64,000 nucleotides of DNA from MED-G105 sp039025235 (GTDB taxonomy: Bacteria > Pseudomonadota > Alphaproteobacteria > Caulobacterales > Parvularculaceae): contig JBCCOS010000007.1 in the NCBI GenBank assembly GCA_039025235.1, positions 170,242 through 234,241 of the forward strand, given 5' to 3'. Both the position numbers and the translations under genes were made by a program. Shown piece after piece: positions 51,079 through 60,210 of this stretch (positions are counted from its first letter, which is position 1; every line of letters starts with the position of its first letter). The notes under the pieces are model-generated. The model was not told the origin of the DNA and did not search any database. It saw only the letters and a list, made by a program, of their open reading frames with translations.

Positions 51079-53231
51079 CCATATCTTTCCAGTGTTCTTT
51101 TAGCCCCTTATCCGTAGGGTCACGCATCGTCGGGAAGAGAACCTTACGGTTATTGGGGCGAAGCGACACACTCATATCATCGGTTCTGGCTGCATTACGG
51201 CCGTTGGTGATCTTATTTGCAGTGCTTGCATGGGAGTCAGAAGTTGTTGCTGCGACAACGGACGATAACGAAGATCTCTTTAGCATGAGTCTTGAAGAGC
51301 TCATGAATATTGATATCGCATCGGTATCTAAGAAGTCGGAATCGCTTGGGGATGTGGCTGCTGCGGCTTATGTCATCACCAATGAGGATATCAGGCGGTC
51401 TGGCGCTCGCTCGCTTCCTGAGGCCTTGAAGCTTGCCCCTGGCGTTGATGTTGCTCGCATAAATGGTGGTACGTGGTCAATCGCAATAAGAGGCTTTAAT
51501 AGTCGTCTTGCCAACAAACTGCTCGTCCTTATCGATGGACGGTCGGTTTATAACCCAATTTATGCGGGCGTCTTTTGGGATACGCAGCAGGTTTTAGTCG
51601 AGGATATTGATCGTATTGAAGTCATTCGAGGTCCTGGCGCTGCGATTTGGGGGCCGAATGCGGTTAATGGTGTGATTAATGTTATTACACGGAAGGCCGA
51701 TGACGCTGATGGCATTGTCGCAGTGTCTGATGTGTCCACAGAAGGTGACTGGCGCGGCGGTGGATCGATTGGTCATAAGATCAATGATAAACTCTCTCTA
51801 AAGTTAACGGCCTTTACTCAACAAAATGCTGAGTTAAGCATTGATATGAGCGACCGTGCCTTTGGTCGACCGGCTTCGGACGAATATGCGTCCTCCACAA
51901 TTTCCTTTCGTTCCGACTATAAGGCTTCGTCAAATGATGATCTTTCGATTATCACGCAATTTACGGATGGCGAACGACAAGAGCTTGTCTTTACACAGTT
52001 AGAGCCGTTCGAGCCTGAGACCTTTTTTGTCGATAATGGTGATATTGGAGTATGGAGTGTTCAAGGACTTTGGACTCATCGCTTCAATGAGCAACTAAGC
52101 CTTAAAAGTCTGGCCGCCTACGAACACTTCGAGCGGACTGAGCTAGGCGCAGAAGCAGACATCGAAAATATTGATATTGCTGTTGATCTGCATGCGAGCC
52201 TCAAGCAAGGACATGCGTTGAGCGCCGGTTTGTATTACCAATTTGATGACACAAATATTGATCAGGGAATCACCATAAACTTTACGCCATCGCAACGCAC
52301 GACCGAAAATTATGGTGGTTTTGTGCACTCCGAGTGGAACTTGTTTGATGGCAAAAGTCGATTGATTTTCGGGTCAACCTTCGAAGATAACGATTTCACG
52401 GGGTTTGAGTTTCAACCAACGGCGAGGGCCCTTTGGAAGCCATCAGAAAACCAATCTGTATGGGTTGGTTTATCGCGCAGCGTTAGAACGCCGTCACGCT
52501 TGGATCGTGATCTTGATTTTACGTTAGGCCTGAGGGCGCCTGGTGAATTGGGTAACGATCTTCCATTCCCAGCATTGGTTCTCGCTCAAGGAAATCCGGA
52601 ACAAGACTCTGAAGTCCTTTGGTCTTACGAAGCTGGTTATCGTTTAGCCCTTTCGAATAGGTTCTCGATTGATCTGACCGCTTTCTATAACGATTACGCG
52701 GGTTTGCAAACGGGTGTTCCTCAACTGCCGACACTTGACCTACTCAATGGTGAACCAATTTTTGTTGTCCCCATCGTTAACACAAATGGTAGCGATGCCC
52801 GAGGGCTCGGTTTTGAACTGACAACACGATGGACTCCTTTCAAAGATGTGAGAGTTGATGCGAATTACGCCTTTCTTGATTTAGATACGGAGCTTCTTCC
52901 GGTAGCGGCCTCCGGCGGCGTTGTGCTGGGGGCAGGGCAAACACCAAAGCACCAGGCCTCGATACAAACATTCGTGAATGTTACAGATAATCTAGAGGTC
53001 GACGTTCGGGGCAGTTATCGCTCAAGCACGTTTGGTGAAACCGTTAACATCGATGGGTTTTTTGACCTGAGCGGACGGATCGGTTGGCGGCCTATTGAAA
53101 ACGTTGAATTGTCGCTGGTCGGCCAGCAATTGGCAGATAATCGTCGTCTTGAGTTTGAAGAAACACTTGCCGTGATTCCTATCACAGAGGCTGAACGGCG
53201 CGTCTATGTGCGTATACGGCTGGACTATTGA
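51075..53231 (+). CDS. TonB-dependent outer-membrane receptor
   Basis: The ~718-residue protein has a long N-terminal signal region (hydrophobic ALRPLVILFAVLAWES, cleavage near VAA), then SLEELMNIDIASVSKKSE, which resembles a TonB box and start of the plug. The plug (~75-190) has ITNEDIRRSGARSLPEALKLAPGVDV, AIRGFNSRLANKLLVLIDGR and IEVIRGPGAAIWGPNAVNGVINVITRK. A β-barrel follows and ends in the aromatic-containing VYVRIRLDY. This subgroup is often encoded next to hybrid kinases and a YfiR-like protein; here YfiR is absent. The ATG at 51075 overlaps the kinase stop (ATGA) with AGGGA 8 bases upstream. The ligand is unknown. Confidence 0.9.
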   Translation: MTISFQCSFSPLSVGSRIVGKRTLRLLGRSDTLISSVLAALRPLVILFAVLAWESEVVAATTDDNEDLFSMSLEELMNIDIASVSKKSESLGDVAAAAYVITNEDIRRSGARSLPEALKLAPGVDVARINGGTWSIAIRGFNSRLANKLLVLIDGRSVYNPIYAGVFWDTQQVLVEDIDRIEVIRGPGAAIWGPNAVNGVINVITRKADDADGIVAVSDVSTEGDWRGGGSIGHKINDKLSLKLTAFTQQNAELSIDMSDRAFGRPASDEYASSTISFRSDYKASSNDDLSIITQFTDGERQELVFTQLEPFEPETFFVDNGDIGVWSVQGLWTHRFNEQLSLKSLAAYEHFERTELGAEADIENIDIAVDLHASLKQGHALSAGLYYQFDDTNIDQGITINFTPSQRTTENYGGFVHSEWNLFDGKSRLIFGSTFEDNDFTGFEFQPTARALWKPSENQSVWVGLSRSVRTPSRLDRDLDFTLGLRAPGELGNDLPFPALVLAQGNPEQDSEVLWSYEAGYRLALSNRFSIDLTAFYNDYAGLQTGVPQLPTLDLLNGEPIFVVPIVNTNGSDARGLGFELTTRWTPFKDVRVDANYAFLDLDTELLPVAASGGVVLGAGQTPKHQASIQTFVNVTDNLEVDVRGSYRSSTFGETVNIDGFFDLSGRIGWRPIENVELSLVGQQLADNRRLEFEETLAVIPITEAERRVYVRIRLDY

Positions 53232-53339
53232 GGTTCATTTATCGCTTCAAGGTTTAGCGGGTCGTGATGCCATCTCTCTTGCAGCCGAAATCGTTCGACC
53301 ACTGCCCCACGTACTGCCCCATGTACCGGGACAGGCTTT

Positions 53340-53437
53340 AAAGCGTCGACACTTCAATTGGAATCGGGACGACGCTTTAAGTCTTTGTGTTTACGCATTT
53401 CCTTCACGCCAACCGCACACACTTGGCTTGGAAATGC
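53340..53437. repeat. Full 98-bp composite repeat (A-16-B)
   Basis: Module A (53340-53378) is identical to 2620-2658, the spacer is 16 bp and module B is 53395-53437. It lies 109 bp after the receptor gene. The remaining gap contains a short imperfect direct repeat (CTGCCCCACGTA / CTGCCCCATGTA) at 53301-53323 and no gene. Confidence 0.85.
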
Positions 53438-53580
53438 TTTAATTTCCAAATGAAGTGGCGACGCGTCAGATCGTCTGAATCTAAGACCTGGACCTGCCAA
53501 GTGGTGTCAGGCGCTTGACATTCGCTGTTTACCCCTAATTCTATTGCTACGGTATCTGTGGAGAGAGGGGTGAATTCGTT

Positions 53581-55083
53581 ATGAAACTGAAATTTATATT
53601 ACTTGCGATCCTATCCCTTATCGTAATCGCTCGTGCTGCCCACTTATTTGTCTTTGCTGACGATAAAAAACAAACGTCTGTTGATTGGACGTCGGTTTCA
53701 TTCCGCGGCATGGAACTCGAAAGTCGCACGGTACTGACCGACGATGGGACTGAGCTGACACTGGCGCGAGGGACCATTAAGGTACCGGAAGTCCGTGTAA
53801 AGAACAATAGCCGCAAAATAAATATTGGCTTTATGGTTGCGCCACGACTTGAGGGTGCTGGCGATATCCCAGTCTTCATGGTTGCCGGTGGACCCGGCGG
53901 CAGCCATATCCGCAATATTGAAAAACCTTGGGTGCACCAATTAATTACCATGTATCGGCAAGTGGGTGATGTGGTTATGGTCGATTTACGTGGTATCGAA
54001 ACGTCGACGCCGAACTTTGACCTCAAAGGCCCCGAGAACAAGATTCGTATCATCAATTCAAGGGCAGACCTTCACCAACTGCAACGTGACGCCGGTCGTG
54101 CTGGGCGTCTCAGGCTCATCGAAAAAGGGTTCGATCTTGATGGTTATGTTGTGACGGAAGCGGCGGCAGATGTCATAAGCGTTGCTGATGCGCTCGGCTA
54201 TGACACGATCAATATGTACGGTACCAGCTTTGGTTCGCATTATACTTTCGTAACAGTCAGGGAATTCCCTAATCGGATCAATCGATTCGTCGTTACTGGT
54301 CTTGAGGGGTATGACCATACCTATGATGATGGCGTCGCTGTGCAAAAGGCAGTGAGAAAGATTGCTAAAGAAGCGGAAGGTGTATGGGATGGTGCTTATG
54401 GCGCAAAAGATCCCTATGAAGCGCTTGATACACTGATTAAAAGATCTGAGGCTGGGTCAAAAGAGGCCCATGGTTTGCGGCCTTATGAGGCTGAGCCGTT
54501 AATTATTTCTGCGGACTATTTTGGCTTCAAATACCGGTTGAGTAATCGAGACGGCATGAGATCGTGGCCCGCTGATGTTGCGCGCATTATTGAGGGCGAA
54601 AGGACATGGCGCATACCTTTGGTCCGGCGCGCATTACCCTTTTTTGTTGGAAAATCGTCTTCTGATGCCGCTGTTGGTCTATTCGATTGTGCATCATATA
54701 TCTCAAGCGCGCGACGAAAACGTCTTGAGGAGACGGCTCCCAAACGCTTTCCGAATAATACCGAAGATATGTTGGTGTACTGCTCGGGGTGGGGCGTTGA
54801 GCCCTTACCCGAGAGTTTTCAGGCGGGTACAATATTGAAGACGCCTGGCCTGTTCGTGCAGGGTACATATGATACGTCGACGCCCTATGAGAATGCGATT
54901 GAAATGCTCGATCAATTTCCAAATGCAGAGCTTGTTACGATTCATGGAGGGTCACATGGCGCTCTTTGGGAAGCCTTAGACGCTCGCGAGGAATTTGCAA
55001 GTGAGGTCGCTAACTGGCTGTCGGGCGGTGACGCGCCGCCGGATCTTCGGCTTGACCCAATCCCATTTGATCCACTCCCTTAA
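53581..55083 (+). CDS. Exported α/β-hydrolase, S33 peptidase (TAP-like) family
   Basis: The 500-residue protein starts with a signal sequence or anchor (LKFILLAILSLIVIARAA). The fold has oxyanion motif FMVAGGPGGSH, VVMVDLRGIETSTP, the nucleophile elbow MYGTSFGSHY with catalytic Ser near 216, an Asp in VQGTYDTSTPYENA and His in IHGGSHGALW. These are typical of S33 proline iminopeptidases and tripeptidyl aminopeptidases. A lid-like insertion lies between ~255 and 400. With the gene at 56832 it forms a pair of related secreted peptidases flanking a β-lactamase-like hydrolase. Confidence 0.88.
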   Translation: MKLKFILLAILSLIVIARAAHLFVFADDKKQTSVDWTSVSFRGMELESRTVLTDDGTELTLARGTIKVPEVRVKNNSRKINIGFMVAPRLEGAGDIPVFMVAGGPGGSHIRNIEKPWVHQLITMYRQVGDVVMVDLRGIETSTPNFDLKGPENKIRIINSRADLHQLQRDAGRAGRLRLIEKGFDLDGYVVTEAAADVISVADALGYDTINMYGTSFGSHYTFVTVREFPNRINRFVVTGLEGYDHTYDDGVAVQKAVRKIAKEAEGVWDGAYGAKDPYEALDTLIKRSEAGSKEAHGLRPYEAEPLIISADYFGFKYRLSNRDGMRSWPADVARIIEGERTWRIPLVRRALPFFVGKSSSDAAVGLFDCASYISSARRKRLEETAPKRFPNNTEDMLVYCSGWGVEPLPESFQAGTILKTPGLFVQGTYDTSTPYENAIEMLDQFPNAELVTIHGGSHGALWEALDAREEFASEVANWLSGGDAPPDLRLDPIPFDPLP

Positions 55084-55109
55084 ACGCTCAGTATAGAGCT
55101 GGTCTTAAG

Positions 55110-55140
55110 GCATTTCCAGCGCCACTTGAGCTGGAAATGC
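55110..55140. repeat. Short module B hairpin between convergent genes
   Basis: GCATTTCCAGC (55110-55120) and GCTGGAAATGC (55130-55140) form a perfect 11-bp stem with a 9-base loop. It keeps the ends of module B but lacks its middle. It lies 27 bp after one gene and 29 bp before the end of the convergent one, fitting a bidirectional stop. Confidence 0.75.
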
Positions 55141-55168
55141 TCTGATCCGGTGACGGGGTCGGGTTATT

Positions 55169-56452
55169 CTATAGGAGTGGGAAAATTTCCTTCCTTATAC
55201 GCTCTCGGACATCCCAGCCAGCCATATGCGCGGTCGGCAGCTCTTCCATTCCCAAAACATCGCGCTGATTCCAACTGTAAATCACAAGTGCAGTGTCTTT
55301 TTCAGGATAACAAATTGGGTACTGACCGCCATAGCCAGAGCCACCAAAAGTCTTATCGCTAGGAGACGTGTCATCGCCAAGCCACCACTGATAGCCATAA
55401 CCGCCTTTCCAGATTTTTTTAGACCGGTCGGCACGGACATCATTGGGTTTGTCGGTGTCATTATTGGTAAACCGAGACCAGTATTTTAAAGAGCGATTGA
55501 CATAGTCCTCAGATAAAAGAGGTTTCCCGTTCCAAATACCATCACTGTCCATCAGCTTACAGAACTTTATAAGGTCTGTGCTCTTTAGATAGAGCCCGCC
55601 TAGGGTATCGGTGGTTCCAACACGGTCTGACTTCCAAAAATATTCGGTGATGCCCATCGGCGTGAAAAGCGTCTCTTTCGCAAACTCTTCTGCCGTCTGG
55701 CCCGTAACATGTTGAATAACCGCTGACAGCAATTGGCTCGCGCCACTATTATAGTACCAAGGCCCCTCCATGCCTGGCGTGCCGTTCAGCTTTTTGTTGA
55801 GGATATATTGAACCCAATCATCTTCACGCTGCTCGATCGCGACAACATCATTGGTATCATTAAGGTCATAATCCCCGTCTTCATTCCAATCCATATTGGC
55901 ACGCATCATGAGGAGGTCTTCGATCGTCATGGCTTCCCAGTTTTCGTCGCGATGAGGCACTTCATAAACGTCATCAATAAAATCTAGAAATTTCGCGTCA
56001 GCAACGTTTGGTAAACGACCATCTGTTTCCAGTATACCAATTAATACACTGGTGATGCTCTTGGTTACAGACTGCAGCGTGTGAAGATCTGTATCATGAT
56101 AATAAGGGTGCCATTTGGGGTTGGCGTAGTCGAAAGGCTGGTCTTGCAATTCCCGACCTTTAACAATGGCGTCGTAATCATGCTCGAATGTGAGATGAAA
56201 AACTGTTTCACCCTCATGTTCGAGCAAGACTTCATCGATAAGGCCATATTTGCCGGCCTCAAGGTCAGCCCTTAAAGCTTCAATTTGCGCTGCAAGCGTC
56301 TCTTTTTTCGGAGACTTAACGGTTTCTTCTGTGACGATGTTGGGCTCTGACGCGCTTTGTGCCGCTTCCCCTGCTCGTTCGTCGGACTGTTGGCCGCAAG
56401 CGGTAAGCCCCCCAATCACGAAGCCTGCCAGCAATATTGATTTTCGTATCAT
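55169..56452 (-). CDS. Serine hydrolase lipoprotein (class C β-lactamase / penicillin-binding-like)
   Basis: The 427-residue protein has a lipoprotein signal (KSILLAGFVIGGLTAC, lipobox LTAC near residue 19). After an acidic linker the serine hydrolase domain shows the nucleophile motif SVTKSITSVLIG (S-x-x-K), a Tyr in WYYNSGASQLLS (Y-x-N-like) and GGSGYGGQYPI in place of K-T-G. This is the EstB/AmpC-like family, often esterase or D-peptidase rather than β-lactamase. GAGG lies 6-7 bases before the ATG at 56452; the longer frame from 56521 is rejected. It is convergent with the preceding hydrolase. Confidence 0.9.
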   Translation of the reverse strand: MIRKSILLAGFVIGGLTACGQQSDERAGEAAQSASEPNIVTEETVKSPKKETLAAQIEALRADLEAGKYGLIDEVLLEHEGETVFHLTFEHDYDAIVKGRELQDQPFDYANPKWHPYYHDTDLHTLQSVTKSITSVLIGILETDGRLPNVADAKFLDFIDDVYEVPHRDENWEAMTIEDLLMMRANMDWNEDGDYDLNDTNDVVAIEQREDDWVQYILNKKLNGTPGMEGPWYYNSGASQLLSAVIQHVTGQTAEEFAKETLFTPMGITEYFWKSDRVGTTDTLGGLYLKSTDLIKFCKLMDSDGIWNGKPLLSEDYVNRSLKYWSRFTNNDTDKPNDVRADRSKKIWKGGYGYQWWLGDDTSPSDKTFGGSGYGGQYPICYPEKDTALVIYSWNQRDVLGMEELPTAHMAGWDVRERIRKEIFPLL

Positions 56453-56831
56453 TTTTTCCTCTTTTGATTTGGAGACATGCTCAAAAGTATCCGCACTATA
56501 GGGTTGGACAGACAAAGCCACAAAAACGATTAGTTTGTGTCACCTAATACCGCCGCAATAACCGTGTCTTGGCGCCTAAAATCGTGCCAGTTTTTAACTT
56601 AGAACTTTTCTGATCGTTCTTGGGTGGAAATTGACATAAAAGCGGGTGTCCTTATCAAAGATGTATGCGTGGTGCATTGCTAAATCCAGGAGGCGAGAAT
56701 TGGATCGGAGAGCGGGTCTTTGTGGCGCTCTTTAATAGCGAAGCCAAACTAGCCTTAGAACGTTAAAGGATGTTCTAGTAGCGTTGGATTGACTGAAACA
56801 CGGGACCTTTTACTTCGCAAAGGAAACTATT
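56453..56831. other. 379-bp divergent promoter region
   Basis: It separates the serine hydrolase and the S33 peptidase start sites. A TTGACA at 56631-56636 is followed 15-17 bp later by TTATCA/ATCAAA, a weak candidate promoter for the plus-strand gene. No gene is seen. Confidence 0.3.
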
Positions 56832-58262
56832 ATGAAACCAACCCGTTGCAGCTACTGGCTAGCCGCGATTCTGATTTTGCTGGGGCATGTTTGCACATCT
56901 GGCACAGCGCTGGCTATGCAAACGCTTAAAAGCGAACCGCGCTGGATTGATTGCCCGTTTGAAGTTAGCTCTCGTGTAAAATGCGGTGAGATCGATGCAT
57001 TGGAGAATCGCGATCACCCTAACGGCAAACAGGTGACCCTACGGTTTGCTGTAATATCGGCCCATCGTAAGCAGGCAGAAGCGGCCCCAATCGCTTATTT
57101 GACAGGTGGGCCCGGTTTTAGCGCATTTACGATGCTTAAGCTTCTACCAGAGTTATCTATTTCAAAGGATCAAGACGTCATTGTCCTTGAGCCTCGCGGT
57201 TACGGCTATTCTGAGCCAGCTCTTCTTTGTCCATCAAAGGCTGAGCTTAAAAGTTGCCATAAAAGGTTTGTTGATAATGGTATCGATGTTTCTCAGTATA
57301 CGACAGAAGCGTCAGTGGAAGACTACGAAGAGCTGCGCCGGTCTCTTGGCGTTGACCGTTGGAATTTATTAGGCGTGTCTTATGGCACGTATTGGGCGTC
57401 GCTTTATTTGCGAATGTACCCTGACTCAATCCGTAGTGTGATTATGGACTCACCGTATCCTCTTAATGCTTCTTATCGTTGGAACCGTGTGGCTTTTCTT
57501 AACGCATTTGACCTGATGGCCGATAGTTGTAAGGCAGACGTTTCCTGCAATGAGGTTTACCCTGACCTGCGTGCGCGTTTCATCACTGCCATGCGTCGCT
57601 TGAAGAACGAGCCTGCAACCTTTGAAAACGAAACGCTAGATCACGTTACGACATTCGGGCATTTATTTGAAACTATTTACCTGACAAATACCTTAAAGCT
57701 GACACCTAGAATTGTTGATGCTCTCGCGCGTGAGGACTATGCGGAGTTTCTTAGTCTTGCGGGGCGCCCTTTCATGGACCTTCCCAGAGGTATTGCATCG
57801 GACCGGCTGATGGCCACTGGCCTCAATGCATCAGTAATGTGCCAGGAAGATATTTATCAACCTGCATCGCTCGAAACCCGTGTGGCGGCTTCCTCGCCAT
57901 GGCCACCTGATATCGTTGACATGATTACTCCGGAAGGCTGGGACTATGACGAACGATGTAAAGCGTGGTCAGTACCGATTATGGAGGGTTCAATCACTAA
58001 GCCGGTTGTCAGCGACATTCCGGTACTTGTTTCCGTGGGCGCTTTCGACCCAGTTACGCCGCAGCCATTTGCAGAAGCGATGATGCTACACCTTAGCAAT
58101 AGTAAGTTGGCTTTGGGACGAGTTGCTTCCCATGGTTTGCTTTTGGATCCAGACGATGAGTGTATTCAGACAATCTATGCCAATTTCATCGCAAACCCTG
58201 ATATGCACGCAGACACTAGTTGCCTAATGGCAAAATGGCCAGTGCCATGGGACGTGAGATGA
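56832..58262 (+). CDS. Secreted α/β-hydrolase, S33 (proline iminopeptidase/TAP-like)
   Basis: The 476-residue protein has a clear signal peptide (AAILILLGHV...TALA, cleavage near residue 29). The motifs are APIAYLTGGPGFSAF (oxyanion), VIVLEPRGYGYSEP, the elbow LLGVSYGTYWASL with catalytic Ser near 185, VSVGAFDPVTP with Asp, and VASHGLLLDP with His. Several Cys pairs (CPF...KCGE, CPSKAELKSC, CKADVSC) suggest disulfides in the periplasm. AAAGGAAA lies upstream of the ATG. Substrates are probably short peptides. No operon partner follows. Confidence 0.9.
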   Translation: MKPTRCSYWLAAILILLGHVCTSGTALAMQTLKSEPRWIDCPFEVSSRVKCGEIDALENRDHPNGKQVTLRFAVISAHRKQAEAAPIAYLTGGPGFSAFTMLKLLPELSISKDQDVIVLEPRGYGYSEPALLCPSKAELKSCHKRFVDNGIDVSQYTTEASVEDYEELRRSLGVDRWNLLGVSYGTYWASLYLRMYPDSIRSVIMDSPYPLNASYRWNRVAFLNAFDLMADSCKADVSCNEVYPDLRARFITAMRRLKNEPATFENETLDHVTTFGHLFETIYLTNTLKLTPRIVDALAREDYAEFLSLAGRPFMDLPRGIASDRLMATGLNASVMCQEDIYQPASLETRVAASSPWPPDIVDMITPEGWDYDERCKAWSVPIMEGSITKPVVSDIPVLVSVGAFDPVTPQPFAEAMMLHLSNSKLALGRVASHGLLLDPDDECIQTIYANFIANPDMHADTSCLMAKWPVPWDVR

Positions 58263-58805
58263 ATGGGTAAAGGATCTGGCAGGTGTGCCCTAAAGCAGCT
58301 GCTCTTGCATTCAGTGAATTCGTGTACAATGAAGCAGATACTAGAAGCGCCGGACGATCACATTGGATCAATATAAGGTCTGCTCAGGCGCTCAAGAGCA
58401 TGAATCTAGAGCATTGGATTAATTCAAGCTAAAACTCCGACGCTCAAGCGAATTCGCAGAGTTTCTGCGCTGGATGAACCAAGAATGAACAGCTGCACAG
58501 AGTAGAATTCACGATACAGATATTCTTGCTCAGCCCAAAATTTTTTTGATTGATTGATTGATTGTGACGTGACGTCCAGTGCGTTTGCCGTTTTATACGC
58601 ACTGGACCGTGACACTGATATCCGCAAGGGCTTGGTCAATTAATTCGTTTTATCGACGCGGATGCATCTGTTTTTAGAGATGAGACAGTCCGTGCTTTTG
58701 GATCGAGCGTTCGCATTGAGTTCGAAAATAATCTCTGGCATCCGAACGGTGAACGCGCACACTTGGCCTAGAAACGCTTTCGTTACCACTCAGTCGAAAC
58801 TTACT
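58263..58805. other. 542-bp gap with a hairpin and a short tetranucleotide run
   Basis: I see no convincing gene. It holds the hairpin at 58574-58607, a run of four TGAT-type units (TTGATTGATTGATTG near 58548-58564) and a decayed half of module B around 58755-58785 (ACGCGCACACTTGGCC). A 71-codon minus-strand frame at 58424-58639 overlaps the hairpin and is not called. Confidence 0.4.
58574..58607. other. Perfect 11-bp inverted repeat
   Basis: GTCCAGTGCGT (58574-58584) and ACGCACTGGAC (58597-58607) are perfect reverse complements around a 12-base loop. It lies downstream of both flanking genes but has no T-run. It is not a copy of module A or B. Confidence 0.7.
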
Positions 58806-59726
58806 CTAGTTATCGAGAAATTGCCCGCCCGCGTCTGGTGCCTTGAAAAGCCTATTCGCAACGCGTTCGCCACTTCTCCTGTTCCTCAGTGTTACGATCG
58901 TGAGCCCCTGTTGAGGATCGCGCACGATCCACTGGCGAAGGGCGAGTGCTGGTGCATCAAAAACCGCTGTTAAATCACCATCTGCTTCCGCATCGGGATC
59001 GGAGAACGTCACTGCAACACTATCGCTATCACGAACCACGGCACGCACTTTTAGATCGTCTAGCACTATTTTTTTTGACAATAAAAACCGCAGTGGCGTT
59101 TTATTGACAGGGTAGGAATCCGTTGTTTCCAGCGCATTATCCCGCACATAAACAAAGCCCTGACTTGCGACGATCAAAAGTGGCGCATCATCCTCCGCTT
59201 TCTCAAATGCGCCATATTGCATTCGTAGCTGCCGCGGACGCCGCAACCAGAACTTACCAACACTTGTGGAGCCTGACGGCGATGATTGTTCAAAATCGGC
59301 CGTGAGCGTATCGATTGATTGCAAGTGATCAATCACCTTCGCAACAACGTTATCATCGGTCATTTCGCCAAATACCGGTTTTCGGCGATCATAAAGATCG
59401 GTAGGATCGCTCTGCTCAATCTCTAATTCCGTATGGGTATCAATTATTATTTCATCGCCGTTAACCGTCTGTGACTCGGCATAAACGCGACCAGAAAGGC
59501 CGACCTCATCAAACTCAAATTTCGTGATGGTGTTCATTTCCGCAATTTCGCCAGAGGTTATTCCCTGCCGTGATGATTGACGAATACTCGAACTCGTATG
59601 CGTCGAATAGGCTTCATATTCGGAAGCACGACGCGCCTCAGAAGTATGGCCAGGTCTATCATCGCTATATTGCGCGACCAAGCTTGCGCCACTCAATAGC
59701 AATACAAGTCCTGTAATCATCGCCAT
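58806..59726 (-). CDS. LolA-like outer-membrane lipoprotein carrier protein
   Basis: The 306-residue protein has an N-terminal signal peptide (ITGLVLLLSGASLVAQ). The C-terminal ~190 residues match LolA: VIDHLQSIDTLTADFEQSSP, GKFWLRRPRQLRMQYGA, LLIVASQGFVYVRDNAL, PLRFLLSKKI and LRQWIVRDPQQGLTIVTLRNRRSGE. LolA ferries lipoproteins across the periplasm. The ~100 residues between signal and LolA domain, polar and rich in Ser and Glu, are an extension not usual for the family. An AGGCGAGA lies just before the start. Confidence 0.85.
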   Translation of the reverse strand: MAMITGLVLLLSGASLVAQYSDDRPGHTSEARRASEYEAYSTHTSSSIRQSSRQGITSGEIAEMNTITKFEFDEVGLSGRVYAESQTVNGDEIIIDTHTELEIEQSDPTDLYDRRKPVFGEMTDDNVVAKVIDHLQSIDTLTADFEQSSPSGSTSVGKFWLRRPRQLRMQYGAFEKAEDDAPLLIVASQGFVYVRDNALETTDSYPVNKTPLRFLLSKKIVLDDLKVRAVVRDSDSVAVTFSDPDAEADGDLTAVFDAPALALRQWIVRDPQQGLTIVTLRNRRSGERVANRLFKAPDAGGQFLDN

Positions 59727-60210
59727 AAGTCTCGCCTTTCAATGTGACCCATTTGTCCTATGGGGAACGAAAACCAGCACGCTACTCGCTTTAGATTTTA
59801 AGGCCTAGAGCATTAGAATACTACCGATTAGCTAGTCTGGTCACAGCGTTGTTTGATCACCAGTCAACGGCAGAACAGCGCACTAGTGAAGGCTAAAATG
59901 TGGCAATGACAAAGGTTTGATCGAAAATCAAAATATTTTGATAATTTCAATATATACCCCTTGAAGCATCATCATATTGACGCAAAACGAGTCGGCGCGG
60001 TTTCACTCATGTTTTTAACAGCCGTTACAGCAACGCAACTTCAAATGGAATCCCGAATGATTTTTTGATGATGCGATAGCCATAGTCGGTGTGGCTTCAA
60101 AAGACCGGACCACGACGCAATAACCAGTAAAACGAGTAAGAGGCAGGCCAATAGAGATGAGAATTAAGTCAGTGTGACAATAAAAAATTATTTTGCAACA
60201 GGCGGTATAA
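59727..60210. other. 484-bp A+T-rich gap, no gene seen
   Basis: It lies between the Trm112-like stop and the LolA-like start, both on the minus strand. A remnant of a module A core (AACTTCAAATGGAATCCCG near 60038-60056) can be seen, without pairing ends. I see no gene or terminator. Confidence 0.35.

Noticed and set aside
2620..53437. The palindromic modules as simple Rho-independent terminators
   Set aside because: Most lack a T-run after the stem on either strand, two lie inside the his and dnaK-dnaJ clusters, and the fixed 39-bp length and paired second module are not explained by termination alone.
58424..58639. 71-codon minus-strand frame
   Set aside because: It crosses a perfect inverted repeat and has no motif or ribosome-binding site.
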